From Saussurea involucrata (Eukaryota; Streptophyta; Magnoliopsida; Asterales; Asteraceae), in NCBI GenBank assembly GCA_033807775.1, contig CM066313.1:64464484-64528483 (forward strand): a DNA stretch of 64,000 nucleotides. Reading direction: 5' to 3'. The notes under the pieces are model-generated. The model was not told where the DNA came from. It worked only from the letters and a program-made list of their open reading frames with translations, and did not search any database. A program made the translations under genes and the position numbers. The first letter of the stretch is position 1; each line of letters starts with the position of its first letter. Shown piece by piece: positions 48,298 to 60,254 of the stretch.

Positions 48298-51200
48298 TTA
48301 CAGTACCTCCCCCTTAAAAGAATTCCGTCCCGGAATTCCTTTGTCAAAAAGATGCGGGTACCTGAATTTCATGTCTGCTTCTACTTCCCAAGTTGCCTCT
48401 TGTCCTTTATGATACCGCCACTGAACCTTTACTAATATGATCTCCTTGCTCCTCAATTTTCGAACCTTACTGTACACAATTTCTATCGGTTCCTCTACGT
48501 ACGTCAATCTTTCGTCGACACTAATATCTTCCAAAGGAACAGTCACATCTGTCTCGGCCAAACACTTATTTAGATTCGAAACATGAAATGTTGGATGAAT
48601 TCCCTTTAATTCTTCTGACAAATCTAATTTGTAAGCCACTGCTCCAACTCGCTCAATAATGACGAAAGGCCCCATATATCTTGGTCTCAACTTTCCTTTC
48701 TTCCCGAAATGTACTACTCCCTTCCAAGGCGAGACTTTCAGCATCACTTTGTCTCCCACTTGAAACTCGATAGGTTTCCTTCTTCTGTTCGCATACTTTC
48801 TTTGCCGATGTTGCGCGATCCTCATTTTCTCATGGATCAGCTCTATTTTATCCGCCGTCATTTACACAATCTCAGGACCTGCTAACTGCCTTTCTCCCAC
48901 TTCGTTCCAGTACAGCGTCGTTCGACACTTCCGCCCGTACAAAGCTTCGAATGGTGCTGCTTGGATGCTCGCGTGGTAACTGTTGTTATATGAGAACTCT
49001 ATCAAAGGTAGGTGCACTTCCCAAGAACCCTTGAAATCGATCACACAGGCTCGGAGCATATCCTCTAACGTTTGAATAGTCCTTTCACTCTGACCATCCG
49101 TCTAGGGATGATATGTTGTGCTCAGCTTCACTTGCGAATCCAACTCTCGCTGTAGACTTCTCCAAAACGTCGACGTAAACCGACTATCACGATTGGACAC
49201 AATCGATCGTGGCACCCCGTGCCTTGATATGATCTCGTTAACGTACAACCGGGCTAGCTTCTCCAATGGATCCGACTCCCTGATTGGGGAAAAATGCGCG
49301 GACTTGGTGAGACTATCCACAATCACCCATATCGCATCGTTACCCTTCGGAGTCCTTGGTAACTTCGTAACGAAATCCATGGTGATGTTGTCCCATTTCC
49401 ATACTGGTATCTCCGTAGACTGAAGTTCCCCATAAGGGCACTGATGTTCTGCCTTAACCTTCAGACACGTCACACAACGTTCCACAAAATGGGCGATGTC
49501 CTTCTTCATTCCTGGCCACCAGTAAAACTGTCTTAAGTCCCGATACATCTTATTTGTCCCCGGGTGCATAGAATATCGTGACTTATGCGCTTCTTCCAAA
49601 ATGCTTATTCTCAAGTTCTCTAACTTAGGAACCCACACCCGATCCTTCATACACCTCAGCCCATCACTGTTGACACTGAACAACGACGTAATCCCAACGA
49701 TACTTTCACTTTTTACATTCTCTTCTAACAACGCCTCCTCTTGAAACTTTTTGACTTCATCCAAGAGGCTCGAAGTCGCCTCGATTCTGAAGGCCACTAC
49801 TTGGTCGATTCTCCTCGCTCTTTCCGACTCAACGCGTCAGCTACAACATTCGCTTTACCCGGGTGGTAAAGGATTTAGCAGTCATAGTCGTTCAATAGTT
49901 CCAACCATCTCCTCTGTCTCATGTTCAATTCCTTCTGATCAAAAAGATGTTTAAGACTCTCATGATCTTTCAACTGTCGAGATGCGTACGCAATCACCTT
50001 CCCGTTCTTCATCGGTACGCACCCTAATCCAAGCTTAGAGGCATCACTGTAAATTACAAAACCTTCTGATCCCTCAGGCAATGACAAAATTGGAGCGCTG
50101 CTCAGACTTTCTTTCAACCTCTCAAAAGCGGCCTCTTGAGTTTCGGTCCAAATGAACTTGACATTCTTCGTTGTCAAAGCGGTCAACGAGGTGGCTATCC
50201 GAGAGAAGTCTTGAATGAACTTTCAGTAGTATCCCGCTAACCCAAGAAAACTTCTTACTTCAGATGGCGACTTTGGCGGCTCCCAATCTTTAATAGCTTC
50301 GATTTTAGCGGGGTCCAATTTGATACCATCCGCCGACACCACGTGGCCCAGAAATTGAACTTCCCTCAACCAGAACTTGCACTTTGAAAACTTAGCGTAC
50401 AACTTCTCACGTTTCAACAATTCCAACACCGCTCGGAGATGCTCCTCGTGATCACTAAGAGATCGGGAGTAGATCAAGATATCGTCGATGAAGACAATTA
50501 CACACTTGTCCAGCAATGAGCTACACACCCCGTTCATCAGGTCCATGAACACTGCTTGGGCATTAGTCAAGCTAAAGGGCATGACTAAGAACTCGTAGTG
50601 TCCGTATCTTGTACGAAAGGTTGTCTTGGGCACGTCTTCCTTTCTCATTTTCAGCTGATGGTAGCCCGATCTTAAGTCTATCTTCGAGAAATAACTCGCA
50701 CCCTGCAACTGGTCGAAGAGGTCATCAATCCTCGGAAGTAGGTACTTGTTCTTCACTGTTACCTTGTTGAGCTCTCGATAATCTATGCACATCCGCATAG
50801 ATCCGTCCTTCTTCTTAACAAATAGCATCGGCGCTCCCCAAGGCGATGAGCTCGGACGAATGAAACCCTTGTCTGGCAGCTCTTGCAGCTGCATCATCAT
50901 CTCCTTCATTTCAGCAGGTGCCAGACGATAAGGCGCACGCGTTGGTGCCGCCCCAGGCATCAAATATATTCTGAACTCTACTTGACGATCTGGGGGCAGA
51001 CTCGTCATGTCATCCAGAAATACTTCCTGGTACTCGCTAACTATAGGTACATACCCTACTCCCTTCTTCTCTTTCTTAGCATCTAGCACGTAAGCTAAAT
51101 ACCCCAGACATCCCTTCCCCAAACATCGCCTAGCTTTCAACATAGATATCATACACGACTTCCTATCTCGACGATCCCCATAAATTACTACTTCTTTCTT

Positions 51201-53044
51201 ATTAGGCAAGGCGATACGAATTAGCTTCTTATTACACACTATGTTAGCGTTATTATCCGCTAACCAATCCATCCCTAAAACCACATCAAACTCCCCCATT
51301 CCCATAGGGTACAAACGCAAAGGGAATAGATGACCATCTACGCCAATGCTACACCCCTCATATACCTCTTTTACCCAAACTCGACTATCGTCTGCCACTT
51401 CTACCTTAAACACAAAGTTCAACCTCTTGGGTTTCACTTGCAATTTCCGAATAAAATTAGGCGACACAAACGAACGATTGGCGCCCGAATCAAACAATAC
51501 TTTAGCAAAAGTCGATTCAATAGGGAAGGTACTTGTCACCACATCAGGTGTGTTCACCGCCTCCTCTGCCGACATGTGGAAAACCCTCGCCTTCACGCGA
51601 GCAGGCTTCACCTTTCTATCTCCGTCTCTTCCTCCACCACTACCGCCATAACCCCCAGCAAATCCTCTTCTTAACTGCGGACAATCCATCTTGATATGGT
51701 CTTGCGAACCACACTGATAACATGACCTCGAACTACGGCAGTCTCATGCCATATGCCCTGTCTTCCCACACTTGAAACATCCTACCTTATCTGCCAGACA
51801 CTCCCCTTTATGCATCCGGTTAGACTTACCACACGGTTTCTCTCCTGCTTTGGGTCCCACCCACAACTCGGGTCTAGGAACACTCGACCTCTTAGCATCC
51901 TGATTTGGTCCTTCCCATTTCCACTTGTCTCCAACTCTCTCTGTCATCTGCCTATTCTTCTCTTTTTCTGTGAGCTCTGCAGTATCCACCGCAGCCTAAA
52001 AAGTAACTGGATCTTTCACCTGCACCAACTCCCTCACACTACTCGTCAGTCCCCATATGTATCTCTCTATGAGCCTCTCCTTAGTAGGCACATACAGTTC
52101 AGCAAACATAGCTTTCTCAATGAACTTCAAAGTATACTCCTGGACTGCCATCGTTCCTTGCTCCAACCCTAGAAATTCCTCCTCGATCTTCTTAACGGCC
52201 GACACTAGGCAAAACTGAGCTTTGATTCTTTTAGTGAACAATTCCCAGGTAGTTGTTTTTGCGATCTCTGAACCCTTACCTCCCTTCTCGACATCCCACC
52301 AGAAAATGGCATCAGCCTTCAGCATAGACATGGCAAAAAAGACTTTGTCTTCCTCGGCACACTTGCTCATGTCAAAGCTAACTCCATCTCGCGTATCCAT
52401 CTTAGAGCTAAGACTGGATTGCGCTCTCCGCTGAAAGACGGAGGCTTGCACGATGCAAAAGTATTAAAGGTACATCCCTTCGATGCCTTCATTTCGTTAG
52501 CCACAACTGGAGTCGATATAGAATAATCTCCCACCACGGTCGGAGGTAGGCTAGACGCCTCAGTCTTTGTCTCATTCCCATTTTTACTGCGTCCCTCTGA
52601 CGTAGTCTTTATCTGATTTTCCAACAATGCCTGCATGCTCTCCTGTAATTTACCTATCTCAGCCGTAAACTTTTCCTCAGTCACAAAAGCTTGGTTCCGG
52701 TCTCTCCTCGGGCTGTCTGACTGACTTCCTCCGCCTACCGAAGCGATACTTTCTTGATGCTAGGGCTCACGCACTTCAGGCGCTCCCACGCTCTTAGCTC
52801 GACGGGTGGTTGGCATCTTTTTCCCTCCTCGAGTTGCCACATCAGCCCCAACCGCCTGAGAGACAGCTCGCAACGGCGGTCTACCTCGTCCTCTTCCTCG
52901 GCCTCCGCCCCTTCTACGGGTGGCTACTCGTCTCGAAGGATTCACCGGTTCCTCCTTCAGGATTTCCTCCATTAGAATCTCTCCTACAACTAGATTCGTA
53001 CCCACCACCGGCACGGATCTACTCCTCAGGGTTATCTCAGACAT
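48298..53044 (-). pseudogene. E4 body A gag-pol (chromovirus polyprotein), broken
   Basis: ATG at 53044 (MSEITLRSRSVPVVGT), then an Arg/Gly-rich stretch and a first stop. Gag lies at about 52760-51996 with a one-base deletion near 52370. The double CCHC knuckle region (51840-51690) has a CGA-to-TGA stop between the knuckles. The protease active site is intact as DSGA (VLFDSGANRSFVS). RT has the FIDD motif (CVIVFIDDILIYSRS). A deletion of about 112 bp near 49960 removes part of RNase H. The integrase has the HHCC region and MDFV, but its second acidic residue is changed (SNRDSRF). A TAG interrupts HP-x-TDGQSERT. The integrase C-terminus and chromodomain-like end (about 48860-48298) are open. 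The final TAA lies inside the LTR. Not functional as it stands. Confidence 0.9.
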
Positions 53045-53313
53045 ACTGGATTACTGAAACATACCAATATGAATTACTTAAGACTACTGCTCAAGAATAA
53101 TAAGGCAATTTAAGCACATACATGTACCTGTAAATTCGCAATTACACTGGCCAGATGTAATCCTAAATCTACCTTACATGACTGTCCTCTCTACCCTATT
53201 AGTCTTATCCCTATTATAGTGTTCCCCTAACGCATTCGTGATTCTCAGTTGTGATTTCTACTCCCACAGTTTAAGTCTAGGACCGTCCGGTCACCTAAAT
53301 CTCTTAAATTATG

Positions 53314-53325
53314 GCTCTGATACCA
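53314..53325 (-). other. E4 body A primer-binding site, tRNA-Met type
   Basis: The minus strand reads TGGTATCAGAGC two bases from LTR-B. The leader between here and the gag ATG (53045-53313) is shared with body B and with E2 and E3. Confidence 0.92.
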
Positions 53326-53327
53326 AT

Positions 53328-54828
53328 TGTAACAACCCAACAAAATAAAGCATAGCATTTCATAAAATGTAAAACATCCCAAAACCGGTCTCAAAATTTC
53401 AATACATCTGTCTCAAAACTAGGTTGGCGGAAACAACCTATTCACATCTAAGAATAAATAAAGTCTATAAAGTGAAAGTGAAACACTATCTCTAGAAGCG
53501 TCCATCCTCTAATTATTCTCTTGGCTCCTACCGGAGCTTCCTACTACTTGCTTCCCTGAAAAGGTTTAGTTTTTGAAAATGCGAGGGTTAGACCATGAGG
53601 TCTAGTGAGCTCCCTCAATTAACAACAGTTCGATAACATATATTTAAAGTAGTTCGTAACTTTCATATATAACAACTTTAATCAAAACTTTCAGGTAACA
53701 CTACTCATGTAAATGGCACACTGAAGTCACTCAGAAGTGACAACGTATCAGTCTCGCACTGCCTTACTGGGTTACCCCTCCCATGGCATAAACGGGACAC
53801 ACATTCCGGTATGAGCACTGGCAGGACACATCCCCCGACTTAGCCGATTTACATCTAACAACAACAATGTAGGCATACATCTCAAATAAACTTTCATAAA
53901 AGCATAATCATGTGATAAAACATGGCATTTCTACTCATTTACTTACTTCGGAAAACACGTTTTAACACACTTATTTTTAGTTAGAAAAACTCACCTGATG
54001 ACTTGCACAATACTTCTCACGTAGCTTTCGGTTTCTAACTTGGAACACCTAAGCAGTTGAAAAGATCAAGAATAATAAGGCTTAAGCTCACAATAACCGG
54101 AACATATCCCCAAAACTTTACTCAACAGAATAACCGAACCCGGAACCAAAGTCCCGGACTCTACTCCTGATCCGGATCAAATCATGAATGCCGGTTCCAT
54201 ACCGGATCCATATCCGGTTTCCGGTTGAAACTCCGGTTCTCCCATACCGGATCCGATTCCCACTTCGGTTCCGGTCCATTCCAGATCCGATCCCAACTCC
54301 GGTTCCGGTCCATTCCGGATCCGATCCAAACTCCGGTTCCAGTCCATTCGCACATCGATTTACGGCATACAGAGTGGCTAAACCACCATCCAATTCGATG
54401 TGAAATGATCGAAACATGGAGAAATGATCGCAAGAAATGCTATTACACTACTAGACAACATAATCATATTTTGTACGACCTAAACATCGATTAGGTCCTT
54501 GATTACTCTAGAAACCCATCAGAACATAAGACTCTCTTGACATTGCAGTATAAACATAATATTAGGGGATTACCTTTCCAAAATGATGCTTGAGTTACCC
54601 TGATGAAATCCTCCTCTTGCCTTCTTCCCAGAAACAAAATGCTAGATTGATTTCCTTCTTCAGCTCACACACACCACAACCGTTCTCAATTGCAAACACC
54701 TAGGGTTTTGAGCCCAAAGTGAGGGTTTTATACTTTCTCTCTTTTTACACTCCGGTCCCTCAAGATTCCAGATTTTAATTTCCTTCCCACTACTTATGAT
54801 TTCTTTACATTTCAACCGGGATATTACA
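53328..54828 (-). repeat. E4 LTR-B (middle LTR)
   Basis: 1501 bp, TGTAACAACCC to CGGGATATTACA. It acts as the 5' LTR of body A and the 3' LTR of body B. It is uninterrupted and gives the empty-site sequence for both the E3 and E5 insertions in LTR-A. Hairpin at 53589-53604; CCGG array about 54140-54350. Confidence 0.92.
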
Positions 54829-57800
54829 ATACATCCCCCTCAAATGAATTCCGTCCCAGAAATCCTTTGTCAAAAAGATGCGGGTACCTGAATTTCATGT
54901 CTGCTTCTACTTCCCAAGTTGCCTCTTGTCCTTTATGATACCTCCACTGAACCTTTACTAATCTGATCTCCTTGCTCCTCGATTTTCGAACCTTACTGTA
55001 CACAATTTCTATCGGTTCCTCTACGTACGTCAATCTTTCGTCGACACTAATATCTTCCAAAGGAACAGTCACATCTGTCTCGGCCAAACACTTCTTTAGA
55101 TTCGAAACATGAAACGTTGGATGAATTCCCTTTAATTCTTCTGGCAAGTCTAATTTGTAAGCCACTGCTCCAACTCGCTCAATAATGACGAAAGGCCCCA
55201 CATATCTTGGTCTCAACTTTCCTTTCTTCCCAAAACGTACTACTCCCTTCCAAGGCGAAACTTTCAGCATCACTTTGTCTCCCACTTGAAACTGGATAGG
55301 TTTCCTTCTTCTGTTCGCATACTTCCTTTCCCGATGTTGCGCGATCCTCATTTTCTCACGGATCAGCTATATCTTATCCTCCGTCATTTGCACAATCTCA
55401 GGACCTGCTAACAGCCTTTCTCCCACTTCATTCCAACACAGCGGCATTCGACACTTCTGTCCGTACAAAGCTTCGAATGGTGCTGCTTGGATGCTCGTGT
55501 GGTAACTGTTGTTATATGAGAACTCTATCAAAGGTAGGTGCACTTTCCAAGAACCCTTGAAATCGATCACACAGGCTCGGAGCATATCCTCTAACGTTTG
55601 AATAGTCCTTTCACCCTGACCATCCATCTAGGGATGATATGTTGTGCTCAGCTTCACTTGCGAATCCAACTCTCGCTATAGACTTCTCTAAAACGTCGAC
55701 GTAAACCGACTATCACGATCGGACACAATCGATCATGGCACCCCATGCCTTGATATGATCTCGTTAACGTACAACCGGGCTAGCTTCGCCAATGGATCCG
55801 ACTCCCTGATTGGTAGAAAATGTGCGGACTTGGTGAGACTATCCACAATCACCCATATCGCATCGTTACCCTTCGGAGTTCTTCGTAACTTCATAACGAA
55901 ATCCATGGTGATGTTGTCCCATTTCCACACTGGTATCTCCGTAGACTGAAGTTCCCCATAAGGGCGCTGATGTTCTACTTTAACCTTCAGACACGTCACA
56001 CAACGTTCCATAAAATGGGCGATGTCCTTCTTCATTCCTGGCCACCAGTAAAACTGTCTTAAGTCCCGGTACATCTTATTTGTCCCCGGGTGCATAGAAT
56101 ATCGCGACTTATGCGCTTCTTCCAAAATGCTTACTCTCAAGTTCTCTAACTTAGGAACCCACACCCGATCCTTCATACACCTCAGCCCATCACTGTTGAC
56201 ACTGAACAACGACGTAATCCCAACGATCCATTCACTTTTTACATTCTCTTCTAACAACGCCTCCTCTTGAAACTTCTTGACTTCATCCAGGAGGCTCGAA
56301 GTCGCCTCTACTCTGAAGGCCACCACTTGGTCGATTCTCCTCGCTCTTTCCGACTCAACGCGTCAGCTACAACATTCTCTTTACCCGGGTGGTAAAGGAT
56401 TTCGCAGTCGTAGTCGTTCAATAGTTCCATCCATCTCCTCTGTCTCATGTTCAATTCCTTCTGATCAAAAAGATGCTTAAGAGGGTGTTTGGGAGTGTGT
56501 TTTAAATCTGCTTATTGACTTATTGGCTTTTCAAAAAGTCAATAAGTTAAAAAGCTTGTTTGGCAAATGCAAAAGGACTTTTAAAACAACTTTTTGGTTT
56601 GCCTTGGAAACGTGATTTTCAAGAAGTCACACTTTCCTAACTTATTGACTTATTGGTCATTTTACACTTTCCTATCTCAAAAGCTAATCCAAACACTTTT
56701 TTAAAAACTCCTTTTCCAAAAGCAATAAATCAATAAGCACTTTTGGCCAAAAGCACTTTTGGACTAAAAAAGCACTCCCAAAATCCCTCTAAGACTCTTA
56801 TGATCGGTGTAGATCTGGCACTTCACTCCATACAAGTAGTGTCGCCATATCTTTAAAGCGAACACCACTGCCGCCAGTTCCATGTCGTGAGTAGGGTAGT
56901 TCTTCTCATGATCTTTCAACTGTCGAGATTCGTACGCAATCACCTTCCCGTTCTGCATCAGTACGCATCCTAATCCAAGCTTAGAGGTATCACTGTAAAT
57001 TACAAAACCTTCTGATCCCTCAGACAATGACAAAATGGAGCGCTGCTCAGACTTTCTTTCAACCTCTCAAAAGCGGCCTCTTGAGATTCGGTCCAAATGA
57101 ACTTGACATTCTTCCTTGTCAAAGCGGTCAACGGGGTGGCTATCCGAGAGAAGTCTTGAAAGAACTTTCGATAGTAGCCCGCTAACCCAAGAAAACTTCT
57201 TACTTCAGATGGCGACTTTGGTGGCTCCCAATCTTTAATAGCTTCTATTTTAGCGGGGTCTACTTTGATACCATCCGCCGACACCACGTGGCCCAGAAAT
57301 TGAACTTCCCTTAACCAGAACTCGCACTTTGAAAACTTAGCGTACAACTTCTCATGTTTCAACAATTCCAACACCGCTCGAAGATGCTCCTCGTGATCAC
57401 TACGAGATCGGGAGTAGATCAAGATATCGTCGATGAAGACAATTACACACTTGTCCAGCAATGAGCTACACACCCTGTTCATCAGGTCCATGAACACTAC
57501 TGGGGCATTAGTCAAGCCAAAGGGCATGACTAAGAACTCGTAGTGTCCGTATCTTGTACGAAAGGCTGTCTTGGGCACGTCCTCCTTTCTCATTTTCAGC
57601 TGATGGTAGCCCGATCTTAAGTCTATCTTCGAGAAATAACTCGTACCCTGCAACTGGTCGAAGAGGTCATCAATCCTCGAAAGCGGGTACTTGTTCTTCA
57701 CTGTTACCTTGTTGAGCTCTCGGTAATCTATGCACATCCGCATAGATTCGTCCTTCTTCTTAACAAATAGCACCGACGCTCCCCAAGGCGATGAGCTCGG

Positions 57801-59993
57801 ACGAATGAAACCCTTGTCGAGCAGTTCTTGCAACTGCGTCATTATCTCCTTCATTTCTGCTGGTGCCAGACGATAAGGCGCACGCGCAATTGGTGCCGCC
57901 CCAGGCATCAAATCTATTCTGAACTCTACTTGACGATCTGGGGGCAGACTCTTCAAGTCATCCGAAAACACTTCCTGGTACTCGCTAACTATAGGTACAT
58001 ACCCTACTCCCTTCTTCTCTTTCTTAACATCTAGCACGTAAGCTAAAAACCCCAGACATCCCTTCCCCAAACATCGCCTAGCTTTCAACATAGATATCAT
58101 ACACGACTTCCTATCTCGACGATCCCCATAAATTACTACTTCTTTCTTATTAGGCAAGGCGATACGAATTAGCTTCTTATTACACACTATGTTAGCGTCG
58201 TTATCCGCTAACCAATCCATCCCTAAAACCACATCAAACTCCCCCATTCCCATAGGGTACAAACGCAAAGGGAATAGATGACCATCTACGTCAATGCTAC
58301 GCCCCTCATAGACCTCTTTTACCCAAACTCGACTATCGTCTGCTACTTCTACCTTAAACCCAAAGTTCAACCTCTTGGGTTTCACTTGCAATTTCCGAAT
58401 AAAATTAGGCGACACAAATGAACGATTGGCGCCCAAATCAAACAATACTTTAGCAAAAGTCGATTCAATAGGGAAGGTACCTGTCACCACACCAGGCGTG
58501 TTCACCGCCTCCTCTGCTGACATGTGGAAAACCCTCGCCTTCGCGCGAGAAGGCTTCACCTTTCTATCTCCGTATCTTCCTCCACCACTACCGCCATAAC
58601 CCCCAGCAAATCCTCTTCCTAACTGCGGACAATCCATCTTGACATGGTCTTGCGAACCACACTGATAACATGACCTCGAACTACGGCAGTCTCGTGCCAT
58701 ATGCCATGTCTTCCCACACTTGAAACATCCTTCCTTATCTGCCAGACACTCCCCTTTATGCATCCGGTTAGACTTACCACACGGTTTCTCTCCTGCTCTG
58801 GGTCCCACCCGCAACTCGGGTCTAGGAACACTCAGCCTCTTAGCATCCCGATTTCGTCCTTCGCATTTCCACTTGTCTCCAACTCTCTCTATCATCTGCC
58901 TATTCTTCTCTTTTTCTGTGAGCTCTGCAGTATCTACCTCAGCCTGAAAAGTAACTGGATCTTTCACCTGCACCAACGCCCTCACAATACTCTTCAGTCC
59001 CCATATGTATCTCTCTATGAGCCTCTCCTTAGTAGGCACATACAGTTCAGCAAACCTAGTTTTCTCAATGAACTTCGACGTATACTCCTGGACTGACATC
59101 ATTCCTTGCTCCAACCCTAGAAATTCCTCCTCGATCTTCTTAACGGCCGACACTGGGAAAAAATGAGCTTTGAATCTTTTAGTGAACAATTCCCAGGTAG
59201 TTGTTTTTGCGATCTCTGAACCCTTACCTCCCGTCTCGACATCCCACCAGAAAATGGCATCAGCCTTCAGCATAGACATGGCAAACAACACTTTGTCTTC
59301 CTTGGCACACTTGCTCGTGTCGAAAGCTAACTCCATCTCGCGTATCCATCTTAGAGCTAAGACTGGATTACGCTCTCCGCTGAATGACGGAGGCTTGCAC
59401 GATGCAAAAGTCTTAAAGGTACATCCCTTCGCTGCCTTCGATTCATCAGCCACAACTGGCGTCGATATAGAATAATCTCCCACCACGGTCGGAGGTAGGC
59501 TAGACGCCTCAGTCTTTGTCTCATTCCCACTTTTAGTGCGTCCCTCTGACGTAGTCTTGATCTGATTTTTCAACATTGCCTGCAAGGTCTCCTGTAATTT
59601 ACCCATCTCAGCCGTAAACTTTTCCTCAGTCACAAAAGCTTGGTTCCGGTCTCTCCTCGGGCTGTCTGACTGACTTTCTCCGCCTACCGAAACGATACTT
59701 TCTTGATGCAAGGGCTCACGCACTTCAGGCGCTCCCACGCTCTTAGTTCGACGGGTGGTTGCCATCTTTTTCCCTCCTCGAGTTGCCACATCAGCCCTAA
59801 CCTCCTGAGAGGCAGCTCGTAACGGCGGTCTACCTCGTCCTCTTCCTCGGCCTCCGCCCCTTTCGCGGGTGGCTGCTCATCTCGTAGGATTCACCGTTTC
59901 CTCCTCCAGGATTTCCTCCATGCGAATCTCACCTACAACTGGATTCGTACCCACCACCGGCACGGATCTACTCCTTAGGGTTCTCTCAGACAT
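54824..59993 (-). pseudogene. E4 body B gag-pol (chromovirus polyprotein), broken
   Basis: ATG at 59993 (MSERTLRSRSVPVVGT); a CGA-to-TGA change near 59886 stops it. A long open frame then runs 59789-57000 (929 codons). Counting in that frame, gag is about residues 130-290, CCHC knuckles are at 355-368 and 374-387, protease at 451-454 (DLGA, not the expected DSGA/DTGA) and RT at about 620-800 with FIDD at 785-788. A one-base deletion near 57035 shifts the frame at RNase H. A MITE (56481-56789) splits RNase H. The integrase keeps SDRDSRF but has three stops around 55680-55735 and a TAG at HP-x-MDGQ. The chromodomain-like end (55351-54824) is open, and its stop again lies in the LTR. Confidence 0.92.
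56481..56789. mobile_element. PIF/Harbinger-type (Tourist-like) MITE
   Basis: 309 bp, terminal inverted repeats GAGGGTGTTTGGGAGTG and, inverted, GAGGGATTTTGGGAGTG, flanked by a TAA duplication (56478-56480 and 56790-56792). A 3-bp TAA TSD and a GTTTGG-type terminus are usual for Tourist-like elements. Body A at 49951-49965 shows the empty site with one TAA. Non-coding, with internal CTTATTGACTTATTGG repeats. Confidence 0.88.
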
Positions 59994-60240
59994 ACTGGAT
60001 TACTGAAACATACCAAAATGAATTACTTAAGGCAATTTAAGCACATACATGTACCTGTAAATTCGCAATTACACTGGCCAGGTGTAATCCCAAATCTACC
60101 TTACATGACTGTCCTCTCTACCCTATTAGTCTTATCCCTATTATAGTGCTCCCCTAACGCATTCTTGATTCTCAGTTGTGATTTCTACTCCCATAGTTTA
60201 AGTCTAGGCCCGTCTGGTCACCTAAATCTCTTAAACTATA

Positions 60241-60252
60241 GCTCTGATACCA
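60241..60252 (-). other. E4 body B primer-binding site, tRNA-Met type
   Basis: The minus strand reads TGGTATCAGAGC two bases from LTR-C (60255). Its leader (59994-60240) matches that of body A but lacks a short stretch present at about 53075-53100. Confidence 0.92.
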
Positions 60253-60254
60253 AT

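Larger units (their letters stand above)
18894..48302 (-). repeat. E4 LTR-A (3' LTR of body A), split twice
   Basis: Own sequence: 18894-18964, 26527-26657 and 47027-48302, about 1.48 kb. It starts TGTAACAACCC and ends CGGGATATTACA, matching LTR-B and LTR-C through both insertion points. It lacks about 28 bp present in LTR-B and LTR-C near 47437 (around ACTTCGGAAAACACG). It carries the conserved hairpin (47095-47110) and a CCGGATCCGATCCC-type array (about 47600-47825). Confidence 0.88.

Noticed and set aside
54118..54433. Overlapping Trp/Asp/Pro/Glu-repeat frames in the E4 LTRs (also near 47592-47907 and 61050-61365)
   Set aside because: Products of the CCGGATCC array, open in several frames on both strands because the repeat lacks stops.
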